From assembly GCF_030408775.1 (NCBI RefSeq), contig NZ_CP047210.1, positions 1,488,001 to 1,552,000 of the forward strand: a stretch of DNA of 64,000 nucleotides, written 5' to 3'. The notes below the pieces were generated by a model. It worked only from the letters and a program-made list of their open reading frames with translations, searched no databases and was not told where the DNA came from. Source of the DNA: Corynebacterium fournieri. GTDB taxonomy: Bacteria; Actinomycetota; Actinomycetes; Mycobacteriales; Mycobacteriaceae. The stretch's first letter is position 1. Every line of letters starts with the position of its first letter. The position numbers and the translations under genes were made by a program. This document shows positions 25,880 to 35,315 of the stretch, piece by piece.

Positions 25880-28285
25880 CTAGGCTGACCGCTCCGCCAA
25901 CACCTTCCCGGTCGCGGTATCGCGCTCAGCCAACTCGGCCGGAGTGCCTGCAGCGACCACTTCCCCGCCGTCGGCGCCGGCGCCTGGGCCCATCTCAATC
26001 ACGCGGTCCGCTTGCGCGATGACAGAAAGGTCGTGCTCGACCACGATCACGGTTTGGCTCGCATCGACCAAACTGTTGAGTTCCTGCACCAGCAGCGCAA
26101 TATCGGCCGGGTGCAGGCCGGTGGTCGGCTCGTCCAGCAGGTACACGGTGTGGCCCCGGCGCGAATTGCGGGAACGCTGAAGCTCCGTGGCCAGCTTGAT
26201 GCGCTGCGCCTCGCCGCCGGACAATTCCGGCGCGCCCTGGCCCAGCCGCAGGTAGCCCAGCCCAACGGCTTGCAGGGTTTCCACGGCGCGCAGGATCTTC
26301 GGTTCGTCGGCGAACACGTCCGCGGCTTCGTCGACAGTCAGCTCGAGCACTTCCGCGATGGTCAGCCCCTCCCAGGTCACCTCGAGGGTCTCGTCGTTGT
26401 AGCGCGCACCGCCGCAGTCCGGACAGGTGGTGTACGAGCCGGGCAGAAACACCAGCTCAACCTCGATCTTGCCGGCGCCGCCGCAGGTGGGGCACTGGCC
26501 TTGCTTCACGTTGTAGGAAAAGCGCGACACGGTCCATTTGCGGTGCTTCGCCTCGTCGGTGCCGGCGAACAGTTTGCGCACGCCGTCGAAAAGCCCAGTG
26601 TACGTCGCCAGCGTCGAGCGTGGCGTGCGCCCGATGGGCTTTTGGGTGATCTGCACGACGCGGCTGACAGCATCAAAGCCTTCTTGCTTATCGACGACCC
26701 ACTCGCCGTCTTGCCCTACCTCATCGTCCTCATCGACGACGGTGGACGCCGCCTCGCGCAGCACCCCGGCGAGCACGGTGCTCACCAGCGTGGATTTGCC
26801 GGAGCCGGACACGCCCGCCACGGCGGTGAACTGGCCACGGCCGAAGTCCACATCGAGGCCGTCGATGGAGCGCGCGTGCACGCCGGAAAGCGACAGTTGG
26901 CCGGTGGCGGACCGCGGGTCGTCGTTGAGCGAAAGTGCCCGGTTCGCCAACGCCTTCGCGGTGGGCGCGTCACCGGTGTACTCGCTGGTGGGACCGGCAT
27001 AGACCACCTCGCCGCCGCGTTCGCCGGCGAGCGGGCCGACGTCCACCAAGTAGTCGGTCTGGGCGACCAGCTCCATGTCGTGCTCGACTAAGAGCACCGA
27101 GTTGCCGGCATCGATGAAGCGGCGGCAGATATCCAGCACCGCGCCGCGCTCGGCGGGGTGCAGGCCAGCAGACGGCTCGTCCAGGACGTACGCCACGCCG
27201 AACAAGCCCGAGCGCAGCTGGGCGGAGAGCCGGATGCGCTGCAGCTCACCGGCGGACAGCGTCGGCGCGGGGCGGTCCAGGCTCAAGTGCGCCAGGCCCA
27301 AATCGAGCGCGGACTGCAGCGCGGGCAGGATCTGCCTGAGCAGCAGATCCTCGGCGGAGCCTTCTTGCGGATCCTGCGCGGAGAGCACCTCGTAGACCTG
27401 GTCCAGCGGCAGGGCGCCGAGCTCGTCGATAGGTATGCCTGCGTAGGTGACCTTGAGCGCCTCCGGATTGAGGCGGCGGCCGCGGCAGGTCTCGCACACG
27501 CGCGATTCCATGTAGGACAGCACGCGTTTGCGCAGCGTGTCAGAGTTGGTCTCCGCGAGCGTGTTGGTCAAGTACGACGCCACGGAGCGCCACGTGCCCT
27601 TGTAGTTGCGCTGGATCTGATCCTCGCCGCGAAGCGGCTTGACGGTGACCACGGGGCGCTCGTCGGTGAACAGAATCCACTCGCGGTCTTTCTGAGGCAG
27701 GTCCTGCCAGGGCGAATCCAGGTCGTAGCCCAGGGTGGCCAGGATGTCGTGGAAGTTCTTGCCCGCCCAGGCGCCGGGCCAGGCCTTAATGGCGCCGTCC
27801 TCGATGGACAGCGTCGGATCCGGCACCATCGATTCCTCGGTCGGCTCGTGCACCACACCCGTGCCCTGGCACGTCGGGCACATGCCCTCCGGTGTATTCG
27901 GAGAAAACGAGTCGGAGTACAGCCCCTTCGGGTTGTCGCCGGAGCGCGAGTACAACAGGCGGATGCTGTTGGACAGTGCGGAGACGGTACCCACCGTCGA
28001 GCGCGCACCGCCGCCGGAGGTGGACTGCTGCAGCGCAACAGTGGGCGGCAGGCCCTCCACCGAGCCGACCTGCGGGTCCACCGCGGAGCCGATGAGACGG
28101 CGCGCGAACGGCGCCACCGATTCCAGGTAGCGCCGTTGGCCTTCGCCATGGATGGTGCCGAATGCCAGCGAGGACTTCCCCGAGCCCGACACCCCGGTTA
28201 CCGCGACGAGCGTGCCACGCGGAATGTCCACGTCCACGTTGCGGAGATTGTGTAGGTGGGCATCGCGAACTTCAATTCCAGGCAT
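25880..28285 (-). CDS. UvrA-like ABC ATPase lacking the UvrB-binding domain
   Basis: 801 residues against about 950 for UvrA. Two ABC modules: Walker A at 31-39 and 491-499, signatures LSAGELQR (343-350) and LSGGEAQR (688-695), Walker B YVLDEPSAGLHP and YLLDEPTTGLHP. The second zinc finger is intact (C598, C601, C621, C624). The first retains only one Cys pair before the signature (C136, C139), and the spacing from Walker A shows the UvrB-binding region is absent. This fits UvrA2/DrrC-like proteins rather than the excision-repair UvrA. ATG 28285 is set by a -10 ending 7 nt upstream. Confidence 0.9.
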   Translation of the reverse strand: MPGIEVRDAHLHNLRNVDVDIPRGTLVAVTGVSGSGKSSLAFGTIHGEGQRRYLESVAPFARRLIGSAVDPQVGSVEGLPPTVALQQSTSGGGARSTVGTVSALSNSIRLLYSRSGDNPKGLYSDSFSPNTPEGMCPTCQGTGVVHEPTEESMVPDPTLSIEDGAIKAWPGAWAGKNFHDILATLGYDLDSPWQDLPQKDREWILFTDERPVVTVKPLRGEDQIQRNYKGTWRSVASYLTNTLAETNSDTLRKRVLSYMESRVCETCRGRRLNPEALKVTYAGIPIDELGALPLDQVYEVLSAQDPQEGSAEDLLLRQILPALQSALDLGLAHLSLDRPAPTLSAGELQRIRLSAQLRSGLFGVAYVLDEPSAGLHPAERGAVLDICRRFIDAGNSVLLVEHDMELVAQTDYLVDVGPLAGERGGEVVYAGPTSEYTGDAPTAKALANRALSLNDDPRSATGQLSLSGVHARSIDGLDVDFGRGQFTAVAGVSGSGKSTLVSTVLAGVLREAASTVVDEDDEVGQDGEWVVDKQEGFDAVSRVVQITQKPIGRTPRSTLATYTGLFDGVRKLFAGTDEAKHRKWTVSRFSYNVKQGQCPTCGGAGKIEVELVFLPGSYTTCPDCGGARYNDETLEVTWEGLTIAEVLELTVDEAADVFADEPKILRAVETLQAVGLGYLRLGQGAPELSGGEAQRIKLATELQRSRNSRRGHTVYLLDEPTTGLHPADIALLVQELNSLVDASQTVIVVEHDLSVIAQADRVIEMGPGAGADGGEVVAAGTPAELAERDTATGKVLAERSA

Positions 28286-28292
28286 GCCCACC

Positions 28293-28298
28293 AGAGTA
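28293..28298 (-). promoter_or_regulatory. Candidate leaderless -10 of the UvrA-like gene (TACTCT)
   Basis: Hexamer ends 7 nt before ATG 28285, in the short gap after pyk. Confidence 0.4.
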
Positions 28299-28303
28299 AC
28301 TGC

Positions 28304-29728
28304 TTAGCCCTTTTGCGTGTCCTCGCCGAGCTGGTGCACGTGAATGGTGTTCGTCGTGCCGGAGACCCCGGGCGGGGTGCCAGCGACCACGACCATCGTG
28401 TCGCCTTCGTTGTACTGCTCCATGGCGAGTAGCTGGCTGTCGACCACCTTGATCATGTCGTCGGTGCTGTGCACCTGCTCGCACAGGAACGTCTCCGCAC
28501 CCCACGTCATGGCCAGCTGTGAGCGCACCTGCTGCACCGGCGTAAACACCAAAAGCGGCAGGTCCGGGTGCAGGCGCGCCACCCGACGGGCGGTGTCGCC
28601 GGAGGTGGTGAAGGTGACAATCGCGCGGGCGTTGAGACGGTCTGCGATGTCGTTGGCGGAGTACGACACGACGCCACGCTTCGTGCGCGGGATGTGGTTC
28701 AGCGGTGGGACCGTGCCCATGGTCTCTGCGGAGCGCACGATGCGGCTCATGGTGCGCACGACATTGTGCGGGTCCACGCCCACGGACGTCTCGCCGGAGA
28801 GCATCACCGCGTCCGCGCCGTCGAGCACCGCGTTGGCCACGTCGGAAGCCTCGGCGCGGGTCGGGCGAGAGTTCTCGATCATGGAGTCGAGCATCTGCGT
28901 CGCCACAATCACCGGCTTCGCGTTCTCGCGAGCAATCTGGATCACGCGCTTTTGCACCGCGGGTACCTGCTCGAGCGGGATCTCCACGCCCAGGTCGCCA
29001 CGGGCGACCATGACAGCGTCGAAGGCGAGGATGATGGACTCAAGCGCGTCCACAGCCTCGGGCTTTTCAAGCTTTGCGACGACCGGTACACGCCTGCCAA
29101 CCTCGTCCATGATCTCGTGGACCAGCTCCACATCCGCCGGGGAGCGCACAAACGACAAGGCGATGATGTCCACGCCGAGCTGCAGCGCGAAGCGCAGATC
29201 TTCCTTGTCCTTTTCACTCAGAGCTGGCACGGAGATGTCCATGCCCGGCAGGGAAACACCCTTGTTATTGGATACCGGGCCGCCCTCGGTGACGCGGCAG
29301 ACCACGTCGTTGCCGTCGATGTCGGTGCACACGAGGCCGACCTTGCCGTCGTCGACAAGCAGGCGGTCGCCCGGCTTCGCGTCCTGGGCGAGCTGCTTGT
29401 AGGTGGTGGACACGCGGTCGTGCGTGCCCTCGACGTCGTCGACGGTGATGCGGACAGTCTCACCGGTCTCCCAGTACGTCTTGCCGTCGCCTTCGAAGCG
29501 GCCGAGGCGGATCTTTGGGCCCTGCAGGTCCGCCAGGATGCCCACGGCGTGGCCAGTCTCGTCGGTGGCCTCGCGCACCCAGCGGTAGTTCTGCTCATGA
29601 TCCGGGTAGTCGCCGTGCGAGAAGTTCAAACGCGCGACATCCATCCCGTCGCGCACCAGCCCTAAAATCGCATCCTTGCTGGCCACCGCCGGACCGAGGG
29701 TGCAGACGATCTTCGTCCTTCTATCCAC
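28304..29728 (-). CDS. pyk: Pyruvate kinase
   Basis: Glycolytic enzyme converting phosphoenolpyruvate and ADP to pyruvate and ATP; 474 residues. Begins [13 protein letters not shown] and has the active-site [17 protein letters not shown], the [13 protein letters not shown] region and the MLSGETSVG element. The C-terminal allosteric domain ends near [12 protein letters not shown] 29728 is chosen: it overlaps the lgt stop (GTGGATAG) and has a GAGG ribosome site. The TTG three codons upstream is less likely. Confidence 0.96.
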   Translation of the reverse strand: MDRRTKIVCTLGPAVASKDAILGLVRDGMDVARLNFSHGDYPDHEQNYRWVREATDETGHAVGILADLQGPKIRLGRFEGDGKTYWETGETVRITVDDVEGTHDRVSTTYKQLAQDAKPGDRLLVDDGKVGLVCTDIDGNDVVCRVTEGGPVSNNKGVSLPGMDISVPALSEKDKEDLRFALQLGVDIIALSFVRSPADVELVHEIMDEVGRRVPVVAKLEKPEAVDALESIILAFDAVMVARGDLGVEIPLEQVPAVQKRVIQIARENAKPVIVATQMLDSMIENSRPTRAEASDVANAVLDGADAVMLSGETSVGVDPHNVVRTMSRIVRSAETMGTVPPLNHIPRTKRGVVSYSANDIADRLNARAIVTFTTSGDTARRVARLHPDLPLLVFTPVQQVRSQLAMTWGAETFLCEQVHSTDDMIKVVDSQLLAMEQYNEGDTMVVVAGTPPGVSGTTNTIHVHQLGEDTQKG

Positions 29729-30680
29729 GTGTACCAACCTCGCCTTCGTAGGTTTCTTGCGTGTCGTTCAACGCCACACCGTACTCTCGATTTTGCGGGT
29801 CTGCCGGGGGCTGCTCGTTGAACACCGGGTCCACCTCCTGCGGGGTTTCCCTGCCTTTGCGCAGCAGCAGGAACACCACCACCGCTGTGAGGAACAAAAT
29901 CGCCGTGACCCACGTGTTCACGCGCAGGCCGAGGATCAGGTTCGCCTCGTCGCGGCGCATGAGCTCGATGAAGAAGCGGCCCAGCGAATAGCCGGCCACA
30001 TAGAGCCAGAACACGCGCCCATGCCCGAGGCGGAAGCGGCGGTCGGCCCAGATGAGCACGAAAAACACCGCCACGTTCCACAACAACTCGTACAAGAACG
30101 TCGGGTGCACGCTGGCGATGACCTCGCCGGTGGAACGCCCCGTCAGCGGCGCGTACTGCCCTGCCTCGTTGACGCGGTAATAGATGTCCAGCGCCCACGG
30201 CACGGTGGTCTCCGCGCCGTAGAGCTCCTGGTTGAAGTAGTTGCCCAAGCGACCGATGCCTTGGGCCAGAATCACGGACGGCGCCACCGCGTCTGCCAGC
30301 GGCGCAATCGGCAGCCCCTTGCGCCGCATCATCACCCACACCGCGAGTGCGCCAAGCGCCACTGCCCCGATGATGCCGAGACCGCCCGCCGTGATGTTGA
30401 ACGCTTGCCAGGGGTTTTTCCCCTCACCGAAGTACTTCTGGTGGTCCGTGATCACGTGGTAGAGCCGCCCACCGATGATGCCGGCGGGAATGATCACAAT
30501 TGCGGCGTCCCACACCGTCTCCGGGTTGCCGCCGCGCGCTTTGTAGCGGCGCAGCGATATCGCTATCGCGACGATGATGCCGGTGATGATGCACAGAGCG
30601 TAGGCGCGAATCGGGATGGGACCGATATGCCACACGCCCTGCGGCGGCGAGGGGATGTTGGCCAAATTCAGCGTTTGCAC
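29721..30680 (-). CDS. lgt: Prolipoprotein diacylglyceryl transferase
   Basis: Polytopic membrane enzyme transferring diacylglycerol from phosphatidylglycerol to the lipobox cysteine, the first step of lipoprotein maturation. It has the Lgt signature region [13 protein letters not shown] and the HPTFLYE element, with about seven membrane segments and a hydrophilic C-terminal tail. 319 residues from GTG 30680; the ribosome site is weak. Its product acts on the lipoproteins elsewhere in this window, followed by LspA (60803-61312). Confidence 0.95.
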   Translation of the reverse strand: MQTLNLANIPSPPQGVWHIGPIPIRAYALCIITGIIVAIAISLRRYKARGGNPETVWDAAIVIIPAGIIGGRLYHVITDHQKYFGEGKNPWQAFNITAGGLGIIGAVALGALAVWVMMRRKGLPIAPLADAVAPSVILAQGIGRLGNYFNQELYGAETTVPWALDIYYRVNEAGQYAPLTGRSTGEVIASVHPTFLYELLWNVAVFFVLIWADRRFRLGHGRVFWLYVAGYSLGRFFIELMRRDEANLILGLRVNTWVTAILFLTAVVVFLLLRKGRETPQEVDPVFNEQPPADPQNREYGVALNDTQETYEGEVGTRG

Positions 30681-30697
30681 GCCACTTAGTGTGCCAC

Positions 30698-31516
30698 CTA
30701 CCGCCGAGACGGGCACGCAGGATGCTGTCCCGCCGTGGCCAGCGAGCGTGTCGCCGAAAGCACATCTCCCGCCGCCATCACCGCTTCCGCGGCGAGCACC
30801 GCGTCGGCGCCGCACGAAGCGGCGTTGATCAGATCGCGCGGGGTGGACACGCCGCCCAAGCTGATCTTGATTACCTCGCTAGGCAGCCCCGGGGCAATCT
30901 CTGCGAACGCGTTGCGGTTCAAGTCGTTGGTGTCGAAGCTCCAGGAGTTCACCGCCACCACAGTCACCCCGGCACGCAACGCGCGGTCCGCCTCTTCCGG
31001 GCTGCGCACTTCCGCCACAGCGGCCATGCCGAGGGACTCGGCCCGGTCCAGCAGCGCCTCAAAACGAGCCTGGTCCAAAATGCCCACCTGCAGCGGGATC
31101 GCGTCCGCGCCGTAGCAGCGGGCCTCGTGGATCTGGTACGGGTCCACAATCACGTCGCGGCACACCATGGGCAGCTCCACCGCTTCCCTAGCCTCGGCCA
31201 TGTCCGCGAGGGAGCCGTCGAAACGCAGCCGCTCCGTCTGGCACGCAATCAGGTGCGCTCCGCCAGCCTCGATGTCCTGCGCCAGCGTGGTCACGGGCGC
31301 GTAGCCTGCGCCGGTGGGGCCGAAGACTGGGGAGTTTCGCTTAATCTCCACGATCACGCTGCAGCCGTGACGCAAAAGCGCCGCCCGAGCGTCTCGGGTC
31401 GGCGCCATATCGCGCGAACGCGCTTTGATCTCTTTGAAGGAAACGGCGGCCTCACGCTTCGCAACGTCGCTGAGCACACCAGCGACAACGTCGTCGAGTG
31501 TGCCCGGTGCCGGCAT
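30698..31516 (-). CDS. trpC: Indole-3-glycerol phosphate synthase
   Basis: Tryptophan-pathway (beta/alpha)8 barrel enzyme, 272 residues. [15 protein letters not shown] holds the substrate Lys, and [28 protein letters not shown] and [12 protein letters not shown] follow as in TrpC, though the usual KxSPS motif reads KRNSP and the late NNRDL motif reads [15 protein letters not shown] 31516 has GGAGG at 5 nt. It is a stand-alone IGPS between lgt and a Trp-associated membrane gene; no other trp genes are here. Confidence 0.9.
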   Translation of the reverse strand: MPAPGTLDDVVAGVLSDVAKREAAVSFKEIKARSRDMAPTRDARAALLRHGCSVIVEIKRNSPVFGPTGAGYAPVTTLAQDIEAGGAHLIACQTERLRFDGSLADMAEAREAVELPMVCRDVIVDPYQIHEARCYGADAIPLQVGILDQARFEALLDRAESLGMAAVAEVRSPEEADRALRAGVTVVAVNSWSFDTNDLNRNAFAEIAPGLPSEVIKISLGGVSTPRDLINAASCGADAVLAAEAVMAAGDVLSATRSLATAGQHPACPSRR

Positions 31517-31573
31517 GGCTACCTCCAAGTCGAAAGGGGCCCTGGCCTATCCCAGATAAGGCTAGCCGGTGGC

Positions 31574-32266
31574 CTATCTGGAGCGGAAATCCGGTCCACC
31601 CTCGCCGCCGCGCGGATCCGTCGGGTCGATATCGGCGCTGATCGCGTCCCACAGCACCCGGCCGGACTGGGGGTCTTCCTCCAAATCCTCGCGCACCTTC
31701 TCCCGGCGCACCGCTTCTTTTTCGTATTTGTTCTGCCTCGGCGAATCGGTGCCCGGGCGAGAAATCAGCACCACGCCGCCGATCACACCGAGCAGCGCCG
31801 CCAGCAGCGTCAGTGCGGGCCCGAGCGGCTGCACGGCGGTGGAGGTGATTTCCGCCCACTCCGCAATCGCCGGGGTGGAATTCGCCTGCTGGGCCTGATC
31901 CGCACCGGCAGTGAGCAACGCGTGGACGCGCTCCGGGTCCGCGCCCGAGACGAACAGCTGGACCGCGGGGAGAGCCAATCCGACGGACGCCGCGGCGCAG
32001 ATGGCGCCGACGACGCGGCGGCCAAAGCGTCGCAAAGCAAACGCTGCGACCATGCCAGCGATGAGCAACACCGCCACCGCGGTGGTCTCCGTGGACCAAT
32101 CCGTGCCGTTGACAGTGGCGGACCCGCCGCCGGAGATGTCGTCGAGGTAGTCGGCGCGCACCCAGTCCATCCGGGAGGCGGCCCAGGTCAGCGCCCCAGC
32201 GACACCCAGCGTCGCGGCGCCTGCACGCGCCGCTTTCTTGTCGGGGGTTGCGCTCGCTGTAGTCAT
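31574..32266 (-). CDS. Trp-region conserved membrane protein (TIGR02234-like)
   Basis: 230 residues with about four membrane segments: TLGVAGALTWAASRMDW, TAVAVLLIAGMVAAFAL, VVGAICAAASVGLALPAVQL and ALTLLAALLGVIGGVVLI. The C-terminal third is hydrophilic and charged. The W-x2-S-R/K-x-D-W element at the end of the first segment and its place upstream of trpC match the actinobacterial Trp-associated family. Function unknown. Four-nucleotide overlap with the upstream phosphatase gene (ATGA). Confidence 0.82.
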   Translation of the reverse strand: MTTASATPDKKAARAGAATLGVAGALTWAASRMDWVRADYLDDISGGGSATVNGTDWSTETTAVAVLLIAGMVAAFALRRFGRRVVGAICAAASVGLALPAVQLFVSGADPERVHALLTAGADQAQQANSTPAIAEWAEITSTAVQPLGPALTLLAALLGVIGGVVLISRPGTDSPRQNKYEKEAVRREKVREDLEEDPQSGRVLWDAISADIDPTDPRGGEGGPDFRSR

Positions 32267-33072
32267 CGCTGCTCCTTCTTGCTCGCGTCCTTGTGCACTG
32301 CGCCAAAAGCACCCATCACCGCGGCGTGCGCCTTGGCGGTGCCAACCACGGCCCCGGTTGATCCGGGGTGCCACTCGGTGCCGTCTCCGGCGGTTGCCAC
32401 GGCGCCGGCGCTGCGCGCAAGCAGGATGCCGGCGGCGTTGTCCCACACGTTCGGCGAAAAACTCACCGCGGCCTGGTAGATCCCCTGCGCCACGAAGGCG
32501 AGGTCGATGCCCACCGAGCCGCTGATGCGGGGCCGCAGGTGCGCCCGGGCCAACTCCCCGACCAGCTGCAGGCGCCGGTGCGACGGCATGTCGTCGGTGC
32601 CACGGGAAAATAGCGAACCGATCCCCACGTGCGGCGCCGTATCAGAGACTCGGATGGGCGGCAGCGCACGGCCGTTGAGGTGCACCGGCTCGCCGTCGGT
32701 TGCCGTGAGCCTCATGCCCAAAAGCGGCGCGTCCACCACCGCCACCACCGGTTGGCCCTCCACCAGCAAGGACACCAAAATGGCGCAGTTCGGGTTCCCC
32801 GTGGAGTAGTTCGACGTGCCGTCGATGGGGTCGACCACCCAACACGCGTGCTCATCCAGTGCGCCTCCCTGCTCTTCGCCGTACACACCGATGCCGGTAT
32901 CCCGGGTGAGATGTGTGCGCAGGAGTTTTTCCACCGCGATGTCGGCGGCGGTGGCGAAGTCACCGGAGGTTTTGTGCAATGCCGGGGCGGCGCCGAGTTC
33001 GTTGACGAAGATCTCGCGGGCAGCGTCAACTGCCGCCTCCGCGGCGTGCAGGCTCCCCGTCACATCGTTCAT
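32263..33072 (-). CDS. impA: Inositol-monophosphatase-family phosphatase (ImpA-like)
   Basis: 269-residue Mg-dependent sugar/polyol phosphatase. Metal site: GEEQG (Glu), WVVDPIDGTSNYSTGNP (DPIDGTxN) and a late SPNVWDNAAG (WDxAAG). In C. glutamicum an impA gene lies inside the his operon, and this one follows a HisH-derived gene by 2 nt; the substrate could be myo-inositol phosphate or histidinol phosphate. An activity cannot be picked from sequence alone. Confidence 0.88.
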   Translation of the reverse strand: MNDVTGSLHAAEAAVDAAREIFVNELGAAPALHKTSGDFATAADIAVEKLLRTHLTRDTGIGVYGEEQGGALDEHACWVVDPIDGTSNYSTGNPNCAILVSLLVEGQPVVAVVDAPLLGMRLTATDGEPVHLNGRALPPIRVSDTAPHVGIGSLFSRGTDDMPSHRRLQLVGELARAHLRPRISGSVGIDLAFVAQGIYQAAVSFSPNVWDNAAGILLARSAGAVATAGDGTEWHPGSTGAVVGTAKAHAAVMGAFGAVHKDASKKEQR

Positions 33073-33074
33073 CG

Positions 33075-33707
33075 CTACTGCCCCAGGCGCGCAATCCAGT
33101 TGCTAAGCACTGCCGCGCCGGCGTCGCCGGATGCTTCGGGGTGGAACCGCACGGCGCACAGCGGGCCGTTTTCTACAGCCGCCAGCACACCCTCGGCCCA
33201 GCTCAGCGTCGGGTACGCGATGAACTCGTCTTCGGTGAGTTCGAAGTTGCGTGCGCCGGTGGCAGCATCGAAGACGAACTCGTGCGAGCCGGACAGCAGT
33301 CGCGAGCCTTCCGCCGCCTGAACCGTTGCGCGCTCAACGGGAGCTGCGAGCTTTGCGACGTCCCCCGGCCACTCCCCGAACCCGGCCTTCCCGTCCGCAC
33401 CGCGCTCGAACAGCGCATCCATCGCCGCACCGACCGCGAGCACGGGGCGCGATCCCGCCAGGCGCTGGCCGACAATGCGCCCCGTCTGCGCCGCGTGCAG
33501 CGCGCGCAACGCCTCCGCCGCGTCGCCGTCCGCCGCGAGCACGAGCCCGTCGGCCGCGACAGCTTCAGCGGGATCGTCGGTAATTACCGCGTTCGCCCCC
33601 TGCGCACGCAAAGCGGCGCGCACCTTCTCAACGGCCTGGTTTGCGCCCGCAAAAGGGTCGAACACGGCCACTGCGGGGGCTGCCAGGCTGGCGGTCTTCT
33701 CGCTCAT
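33075..33707 (-). CDS. HisH-derived protein with degenerate glutamine amidotransferase site
   Basis: 210 residues, clearly related to HisH (glutaminase subunit of imidazole-glycerol-phosphate synthase): GRIVGQRLAGSRPVLAV, GFGEWPGDV, AAVENGPLCAVRFHPEASGDAGA. H189 and E191 remain, but the nucleophile Cys of the GICVGMQ motif is replaced (AVGAAMD; Gly93 at the Cys position). The N-terminal DYGSGN loop and the Gly-rich loop are also eroded. The reading frame is intact and has its own -10. No hisA, hisF or other his genes are in the window. It could be a pseudoenzyme retained for another role. Confidence 0.85.
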   Translation of the reverse strand: MSEKTASLAAPAVAVFDPFAGANQAVEKVRAALRAQGANAVITDDPAEAVAADGLVLAADGDAAEALRALHAAQTGRIVGQRLAGSRPVLAVGAAMDALFERGADGKAGFGEWPGDVAKLAAPVERATVQAAEGSRLLSGSHEFVFDAATGARNFELTEDEFIAYPTLSWAEGVLAAVENGPLCAVRFHPEASGDAGAAVLSNWIARLGQ

Positions 33708-33715
33708 GGGTGCGT

Positions 33716-33721
33716 AGTTTA
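33716..33721 (-). promoter_or_regulatory. Candidate leaderless -10 of the HisH-derived gene (TAAACT)
   Basis: Hexamer ends 8 nt before ATG 33707. Confidence 0.5.
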
Positions 33722-33734
33722 GCCGTCGCCGGAC

Positions 33735-35033
33735 CTACTGGCGCTTGCGCGGGTAGCGCCGCGGCGCCTGCACTGCCTTGAGTCGGGCGGAGAGGTTGTT
33801 GACCTCCACCACGCGGTGCCGGCCCAGCTGCCGATCCAGCAAAGTGATGGCCAGACCAATGGTGATCACGCCGGACGCGATGCCGAACACCGGCGCGAAC
33901 GCCATCTGGGCCACCAACATGCCGTAGAAGGTCGAACCTAAACCTGTGCCGCCGTCGAAGCCGATGTTCCAGATCGCAGATGCCTCGGACGTCTTATGGC
34001 GAGGCAGACGGTAGAACAGCAGCGTCAGCGCCTCGTTTTGCACGCCGCCGAATCCAGCGCCGTAAAACAGCGCGGCAATGAGCATGGTCCAAGCGGGCAG
34101 CTCCATGGCCAAGATCATGGCCATCAGCGCAACACCCACGGCGGCGAGGATCTGGAACGGAATGATCACAGAGCCCGGGTACCCGCGACGGTCCATAATC
34201 CGGCCGGCCACGTAGCGCGACACCATGGCGGCAAAGTTGAGCACCGCGAGCATCACGCCCGCAAGCGTGGCACCGGAGACCGGATCGAGCTCTCGCATGG
34301 ACACCGGCAGGAAGTTGGTGATTGCGCCGTACGCGGTGGTAACGAACATCAATGCGAGCGCTGGCACGAGCGCCAGGTGCCACATAGGAACGCGCACGCT
34401 CTGCTGCGATTCCGCGTCCGGGTCCGCCGGCGGAATCGGGGGGATAGCCATGCACGCCACCAACGAGATTGCGCCGATGGATGTGGCGATGACGTAGACC
34501 CAGTTGTAGCCGATGACTTCCACCAGGGCGAGGCCGGACGGCAGCGCCACCATCTGCGCCAGGCCCACCACCATGCCGAAGATGCCCGTGGCGCTGCCTA
34601 ACAGGCGCAACGGCACCAGCTCGGCGATGATGGCGGCCTCTGCAACGGACAACGCGCCGAAGCCGATGCCGCGGATCGCGCTGACGGTCAGCAGCGGCAC
34701 CGCATCCATCCCGATCATGTAGCCCAGCGCCGGAATGCCCAACAGCAGCGACGCGATGGCGAGGACCCAGCCGAAGCCGAACGTCTTGAGCGCCTTCGGG
34801 GTGAACATCTGGGTGATCACGGTGGCGAACATGAACACGCCGGTGGAAAGTCCCGCGAGGGAGGCGGGCTGGCCGGCGTCGATCACGGCGGTGGGCACCA
34901 CCGGCAGCAGCAGCGCCCACGCGGCGAAGGCGGACGCCACGGCCACGAGCACGGGGATCAGACCTCGCGCGCGCCACACGTTTGTCAGCGACTCAACTTC
35001 CCCGCGGGTCAGCGGCGGGTTGGACCATGCCAT
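33735..35033 (-). CDS. Major facilitator superfamily transporter
   Basis: 432 residues with about twelve hydrophobic segments. Family features: a conserved RGIGFGAL stretch in the first half, and a central loop near IPPIPPADPDAESQQ. C. glutamicum has an MFS gene at the same his-operon location. The substrate is unknown. ATG 35033 has a near-perfect ribosome site (GGAGGTGAT, 5-6 nt), so it is translated well and is likely co-transcribed with the small membrane gene upstream. Confidence 0.88.
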   Translation of the reverse strand: MAWSNPPLTRGEVESLTNVWRARGLIPVLVAVASAFAAWALLLPVVPTAVIDAGQPASLAGLSTGVFMFATVITQMFTPKALKTFGFGWVLAIASLLLGIPALGYMIGMDAVPLLTVSAIRGIGFGALSVAEAAIIAELVPLRLLGSATGIFGMVVGLAQMVALPSGLALVEVIGYNWVYVIATSIGAISLVACMAIPPIPPADPDAESQQSVRVPMWHLALVPALALMFVTTAYGAITNFLPVSMRELDPVSGATLAGVMLAVLNFAAMVSRYVAGRIMDRRGYPGSVIIPFQILAAVGVALMAMILAMELPAWTMLIAALFYGAGFGGVQNEALTLLFYRLPRHKTSEASAIWNIGFDGGTGLGSTFYGMLVAQMAFAPVFGIASGVITIGLAITLLDRQLGRHRVVEVNNLSARLKAVQAPRRYPRKRQ

Positions 35034-35034
35034 C

Positions 35035-35214
35035 TCAGATCACCTCCACAAGCGTGAGAGCTGCGAAGAGCACGGCCATGACAGCCAAAAGCGCCAGCAC
35101 CGCAGTCACGGCACGCGGCGCGCCACGCTGATATGTGGACCACACTCCGCCGACGAGAAGCCCAGCAATAATGCTGAGCACGACCACCAGTACCGGGTTC
35201 CCGACAGCGGACAC
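35035..35214 (-). CDS. Small two-segment membrane protein, 59 residues
   Basis: GTG 35214 is preceded by AAGGAGGT at about 8 nt, and this decides the start; the frame extends further upstream but would run into the YbjN gene on the other strand. Two hydrophobic helices: VGNPVLVVVLSIIAGLLVGGVW and VTAVLALLAVMAVLFAALTL, joined by a short basic loop. Function unknown. Two bases before the MFS gene, so probably same transcript. Confidence 0.75.
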   Translation of the reverse strand: MSAVGNPVLVVVLSIIAGLLVGGVWSTYQRGAPRAVTAVLALLAVMAVLFAALTLVEVI

Positions 35215-35303
35215 CGCGATGACCTCCTTCGCAACCGACTCGATTCCGCGAACATTGTAGACGCTGCGGGGGATTCCACCGGCGCCAGCTCGAAGCCGGG
35301 CGT

Positions 35304-35309
35304 TATGCT
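35304..35309 (+). promoter_or_regulatory. Candidate leaderless -10 of the YbjN gene (TATGCT)
   Basis: Hexamer ends 6 nt before ATG 35316. Confidence 0.5.
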
Positions 35310-35315
35310 CGCTGT

